Part shown: positions 59,708 through 64,000 of the stretch, piece after piece
How positions within the stretch are numbered: position 1 is the first letter of the stretch
How the letters are laid out: every line of letters begins with the position of its first letter
Assembly: GCA_011032825.1 (NCBI GenBank)
Contig: JAADJZ010000006.1
Location: 992,001-1,056,000, forward strand
Reading direction: 5' to 3'
Source of the DNA: Massariosphaeria phaeospora
Lineage: Eukaryota; Ascomycota; Dothideomycetes; Pleosporales
DNA: 64,000 bases
Notes under the pieces: model-generated
The model's database searches: none
Told to the model about the DNA's origin: nothing
The model's input: the letters and a program-made list of their open reading frames with translations, nothing else
Translations under genes and position numbers: made by a program

Positions 59708-61981
59708 ATGGCTTTCCCAGACTATCAGCCTTCCACACACCCAGGACATTGCGAGTTTCTTGAGATCGACAATGAAGAAGTCGATACATCGAATCTGCAC
59801 GTTCATGTAGTAAGCCCCGAAACAAGGCAGCAGCTGCTACTTGAACAAAAATGCTGGGAAATCGATGACAGCGCCGAACATTTGTTAGCCGACCTCGGAC
59901 GCCTGGCGCCATCGGTCGCGAGGTCCTTTGTCAAGAAGAGTAGCATAAGGGACAGAACGGTTTTTCGACTCATCAATGATGCAGATTGCGTCGAAGAGGC
60001 GACAGGTTTTGTCGCCTTGAGTTATTGTTGGAACACCAACCATAATGCGCCGAAGACCATAGTGAGTCCAGTGGGCGATTTACCGTTTGGATGGGTTAGG
60101 ACAGTTGAGCAATTCCCATTACCTACCTCCGGGTCCATGTTCCAGGCTGCGTTGGGGGAGAGGTATGAGAGTGAAGGGCTGTGGTTCGATCAGGTATACG
60201 GTAACCGTTAGCACAAACTCAAGCTCGGTACTAACGAGGAGCAGGTATGCATCAACCAAGAGGACGAAGCTGAGAAGGCTGCTGCTCTAGGAGCGATTGA
60301 CACAATATATAAGAACGCTAGAGTGGTGATCATTGCGCTCGATGATATCACAGCCAGCAAAGAGGAAGCGGAATTCCTACAGCAATACCTTCGACAATAT
60401 GCCTCTTCGGACCTACCAATCGAGCAGCAACCGAATCAAGGGCTAGAGCCACCTTTCTTGTTGCAACACGCACCGTTTCGATCCTTCCTGGAACGAGTTT
60501 TGAGTTCCACATGGTTTGAGCGGGCATGGTGTGCACATGAGATGCGGATGGGTCGAGACCATGTCTTCCTCATTCCATCCGTGTCGAACGAAGAGTACGG
60601 ATCAAAACGCTTTATACGGTTCACTGGAGCGTTATTTTTCCACATGCTAGTTCTCGCCAACGAACTACCAATTATAGACTCCAGACAACAAGCACGATTA
60701 CGATCACTTCTAGACCTGTTCAGGCGGAAAACACTCACAGGTGTACAAGACAGCTTCGCAGTCCGGCACAGCACGACACTTTCTCCCATACCCAGATCGA
60801 CATCTTTTATCTCTACAATTACCGACGTGTTCGCCATGAAAGCAGGAGGTGATCACCGACTGCCAGAATACCTACGAAAGCTCAACGCCAACCGCGATAA
60901 AACAAGCATAGCACTGAACGCTTCTGGCCTTCCCTTAGCCCTAGCACCGCCATCACCACTCCACCGACCGCATCTAGAAGACGAGTGTCTCCGGCAGCTC
61001 CTTCTCCTCGCCCTCGCAGCCCGCGACCCCCTCGCCCTCTGCACAACCGGTGCTCCCCTCCAACTCCACGACGGCTCCATCTCATGGCTCACCCGCCCCA
61101 CCCTACTCGACCTCATCTCCGCCCACCACCCACTCCCGCCCTTCCCTCAGCCCTCAGCCCCAATGACGCAAGCCTCCGACGCAAGCGCAGAGTACATCCA
61201 GCTCCCGCTTACCTTCCTCTCCCTCCCGCACCGCACACACACCAACGCGCACTTCCCCTCACACCTGCACCGCGCCCGCACCGCCATCAATCTCTGCATC
61301 CAGTACCAGCTCGCTAGCCACAGTCACAGTCGCAGCCACACCATGTGGAGCTTCTGGCAGCAAAGCCCGGCCGCAACACACCCGCGCGCCGCGGCCATGC
61401 AGAACGTGTTCGTGCAGACGCTCGCGTGTGTGTTTGAGTGCGGGCCGCGCTGGGTCGTGCATATGTCGAGGCAATTCCAGGACTGGTTCGGTACGCCAGT
61501 GCTGGACGCACGCGTCGTAGACACGCTGCTGGATCCGCACCTTAGTCTCCAGGGGTACATCTGTACGCCGGCAGGGCGACATGGTGTTGCGCTGCTGGTA
61601 GACTTCCTGGCTATGCTGGTGACGCATGGCATTCCGTGGGCGTCTGGCGCGACGGAGCGCACGCATGGCCCGCTGGTTGTTACATCGCCGCACTCGTTGG
61701 CGAAAGCGCTCGTTTTTGCCCCGTTTGCGCACTCGAAGACGCTGCTTCTTGCGGTGCCGGAGGTGCTGAGCGGGAGGGAGTATGCGGCGTTGGCGCGGGG
61801 TTGGGTGTTGACGCCGTTGAGTGCGTGGATGGGGAGTCCGAGGGGGGTGGTGAGTTGGGTGTTGCAGGGGAAGAGTAGGGTGTTTGGGGAGGTGTGGCTT
61901 GGGGGTGATGTACAGGGTGCGGTGCCGGTGGGGGAGAGGTGTCATAGGGTTTATGGGATGGGAAGTCACGATCGAGTATAG
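59708..61981 (+). CDS. HET (heterokaryon incompatibility) domain protein
   Basis: Exons 59708..60193 and 60245..61981 give about 740 aa. HET domains are fungal TIR-related modules that trigger cell death upon non-self recognition in characterised cases. Signatures are FVALSYCWNTN near residue 100 and the exon junction LWFDQ-VCINQEDEAEKAAALGAI, followed by TIYKNARVVIIALDD and WFERAWCAHEMRMG. The 51-nt intron falls inside the LWFDQVCINQ motif. About 480 residues after the HET domain have no domain I recognise and contain a Pro/His-rich stretch. The 3' half is very GC-rich and prone to antisense ORFs. Its neighbour on the opposite strand is an ankyrin-SPRY protein. Role in incompatibility is inferred from family only; many HET genes are orphan. 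Confidence 0.9.
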
Positions 61982-62151
61982 AGGAATTGTCACACTATGT
62001 GAGTTCTGGAACATTGTGGAGATATCAGTTGTATTAACCCCTTTTCAGTCATCTTTCTTAGTCATGTCATCATCTTAACCTATCAATTTGACTTCACGGC
62101 AATTTTAACACCCCAAATTCGAGTAGACGCCCTTAGTCCTCCCCAACCATC

Positions 62152-64000
62152 TTACTCCGGCCCAGAGTGAGTCACCGTGGGGTTCACCGGCGGCTCCAAG
62201 GTGGCTGGAGCGTCAAGTTCGCCTTTGTAACAAAAGTCATTTTCCCGGTCGCTCCAGAACTTGGCTGAGATCTGGCAGCCTGGAGAGGTAGCATCCATAG
62301 TCACAGCTGGGAAGAGCTTTCCCCGGACGTTAGAGAATGCGCGTCCTGTTGAAGTTAGCAAGTTAACGTACTGGTAAACCTATATTGTGTGTCGTACTAA
62401 TAACTTTCCCGTTCTTTGTGTAGAAAGCGGTATGGTAGACAAAGTTGACTCCGCAGCCTATCACATCACCAGTGTTGCACGGTTCCCCGTAGTCGGTGTC
62501 GGATTCGTGGCCAGTAGAAACTTTACCGTTGGTACCGTAATAGCCCCATGTTGAACAATGCTTGCCGAGTGAGATAGCAGTACCAACGTCTTGCTCGCAG
62601 AATCCGATGCTGAAAAGACTATTACGTCGTTAGCAGGTGACTAGAGCGGAATGAAGTAACGTACCCGTTTTCACTGCCAACTTCTATTCTGATTTCGAAG
62701 TAGTATACGCCTTCCTTCCCAATTGGAATCATTGGATGATCCGCTTTGATCGTACTGTACGTTTCCTCAATGCCTTCCAAATCTGGGCCCTTCAGTGCCT
62801 CTATATACCATGTGAGCGGAATGACCAAGCGAACAGATGGGGGTTTGGGGGGGCGACTATTACCTGTCATCACAACCTCACGACCATCTGGCTTGTATTC
62901 AAAACATGGCAGCTTCTCCCTCGGGTGCCATCGACTAGGTTTCTCCCGCAGAGCATCGCGTGCTCGAGGCTCAGATGCTCCGGCAATTCTTAGCTGAAAG
63001 ACGAGTTCTTGGCGATCGTACATGCTAGCGGTATAAAGGGGAGTCCATCCATGATCATCTGCTTGATTGGGTCGAATGGATACATCCTCCAGAATCTTGG
63101 AAAGAAGCTTGGGCCTATTTGCTAGTATCGTGGCGTGAACCGCCATCTCCCGATGCTCTGTGGCAAAATCGCACCCATTCAGTGCCTTGGAGATACATTC
63201 GAAGGCTTCGACATTAGGTGATCGACAGGCGAAGTAGAGCGTGGTTCTGCCATGTACATCCTTCTTACTAAGATCCGCTTTATGTTCCAGCAAAAGTGTC
63301 ATGAGCCTTACAGAACCGTATTGAGTAACTGTCATCAGTGGAGCGGTACCTTTGAAGTCGGGGCAATCAACGTCGGGGGATCTTTTGAGTATGTTTCTGA
63401 CGAAGTTCCTTTGGAGCCTGGTGGTCATTGCGAGTGGTGTTTGAGCTAATGGTCCCCGACCGTTGATATCGATGCCTTCCCGTTTGAGTAGGTAGTTAAC
63501 GACTCCTGCGCTGTTCCATACTGTGGCATACAACAAGAGTGGTAACTTATTCTTACATGTCACGTGTAGGTTTGCACCATAGTCCACAAGAAGTTTCAGT
63601 ATATCCAGGAGACCTTTCCGGGTAGCGAAATGAACTGGATATTGTTGTTCTGCCCCAACCAGATTTGGGTCTGCGTTGTTCTTGAGGAGCACTTTCACGC
63701 ACTCCAGCTCTTCTTCGTTGATAGCAGAGATCAATGCGGATCCATGCTCACCTCCTGATGTGTTGATATCGGCGCCGGCTTCCAGTAAGACCAGTAGGAT
63801 TTCGCTGTCACCGCTCTGCGCTGCCATGTGGAGTGGGATCTCATCTCCGTCCTTCCCTGGACTTCTTCCATTCGGATCTGCCCCCGGCCTTCAAAAGTAA
63901 CTCTTTTGCCTCTTTCCCGCCGTCATTGGACCCATTTGAACGACCCCAGATTCCAGCTAGAAGCCCGCTTCCAAGGTAGCCGCCATCCAGGTGTGGATCA
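62152..64000 (-). pseudogene. Ankyrin-repeat SPRY protein, 5' part outside window, one frameshift
   Basis: Exons complement(62152..62345, 62398..62609, 62665..>64000). The gene enters from the right edge. Ankyrin repeats run from the edge to about 63000 (IPLHMAAQSGDSEILLVLLE, YPVHFATRKGLLDILKLL, TTLYFACRSPNVEAFECI, TPLYTASMYDRQELVFQL). A SPRY domain is rebuilt by splicing: EGVYYFEIRIEVGSENG, SIGFCEQDVGTAISLG, CGVNFVYHTAFYTKNGK, AFSNVRGKLFPAVTMD. At 63881..63885 a run of five C (five G on the coding strand) puts the upstream repeat (GGKEAKELLLKAG) out of frame with the downstream ADPNGRSPGKDGDEIPLHMA. One G fewer would restore the ankyrin frame. An optional in-frame 63-nt intron may lie near 62805..62867 (GTAATAG to TATATAG). 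The gene may be a pseudogene, or the frameshift an assembly error. Confidence 0.8.

Noticed and set aside
61259..62014. 251-codon minus-strand ORF
   Set aside because: Antisense to the GC-rich 3' half of the HET gene; His/Arg/Pro-rich with no family features.

Overview
This window is nuclear DNA of a filamentous ascomycete (Pezizomycotina, probably a dothideomycete; the class is an inference). The evidence is spliced genes with introns mostly of 47-60 nt, GTATGT/GTAAGT/GTGAGT donors and CTAAC- or CTGAC-like branch sites just before a YAG acceptor. Fungus-type orthologues include Atg13, Atg12, PanB, Utp14, QDE-2-like Argonaute, GH81 and a HET-domain protein. No rRNA, tRNA, CRISPR array or intact transposon was recognised. 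Exon models were assembled by eye from splice signals plus conserved protein continuity and are stated in each entry.

Layout. 0.3-1.5 kb: secreted DUF1996 protein (-). 3.9-5.4 kb: Golgi nucleotide-sugar transporter (+). 6.0-11.0 kb: meiotic helicase Mer3/HFM1 (+). 12.0-14.9 kb: autophagy regulator Atg13 (-). 17.7-22.7 kb: a large ankyrin-RCC1-BTB-BTB protein of the IBtk type (+). 22.9-24.5 kb: branched-chain ketoacid dehydrogenase E1 alpha (-). 25.8-27.8 kb: Dbf4/Dfp1, the Cdc7 kinase activator (+). 28.7-29.5 kb: Atg12 (+). 29.9-31.0 kb: ketopantoate hydroxymethyltransferase PanB (-). 31.9-33.0 kb: E2 enzyme Ubc8 (+). 34.5-35.4 kb: Coq3 (+). 35.7-36.1 kb: mitoribosomal mL41 (-), divergent from Utp14 (36.3-39.3 kb, +). 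40.4-43.0 kb: a divergent GH81 endo-beta-1,3-glucanase (+). 44.0-45.8 kb: vacuolar Ca2+/H+ exchanger (-). 46.8-48.6 kb: conserved membrane/coiled-coil protein of unknown function (-). 50.0-53.0 kb: Argonaute (-). 54.7-55.8 kb: mitoribosomal uS7m (+). 56.9-59.0 kb: universal-stress-domain protein (+). 59.7-62.0 kb: HET-domain protein (+). 62.2 kb to the right edge: ankyrin-SPRY protein (-), cut by the window end and carrying an apparent one-base frameshift.

Most of the window is housekeeping gene space. Two autophagy genes, several mitochondrial genes and two DNA-metabolism genes lie near each other, but nothing suggests a metabolic cluster. The last 4 kb (HET plus ankyrin-SPRY) looks accessory and of the allorecognition type.

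The most unusual structure is the Ubc8 gene. Keeping the conserved E2 reading frame appears to need a run of micro-exons of 8, 3 and probably 1 nucleotide, each flanked by good splice signals. Other points of note are a 4-nt first exon proposed for the Ca2+/H+ exchanger, active-site and internal degeneration of the GH81 gene, ambiguous splicing in Mer3, and a 212-bp divergent promoter between two ribosome-assembly genes.
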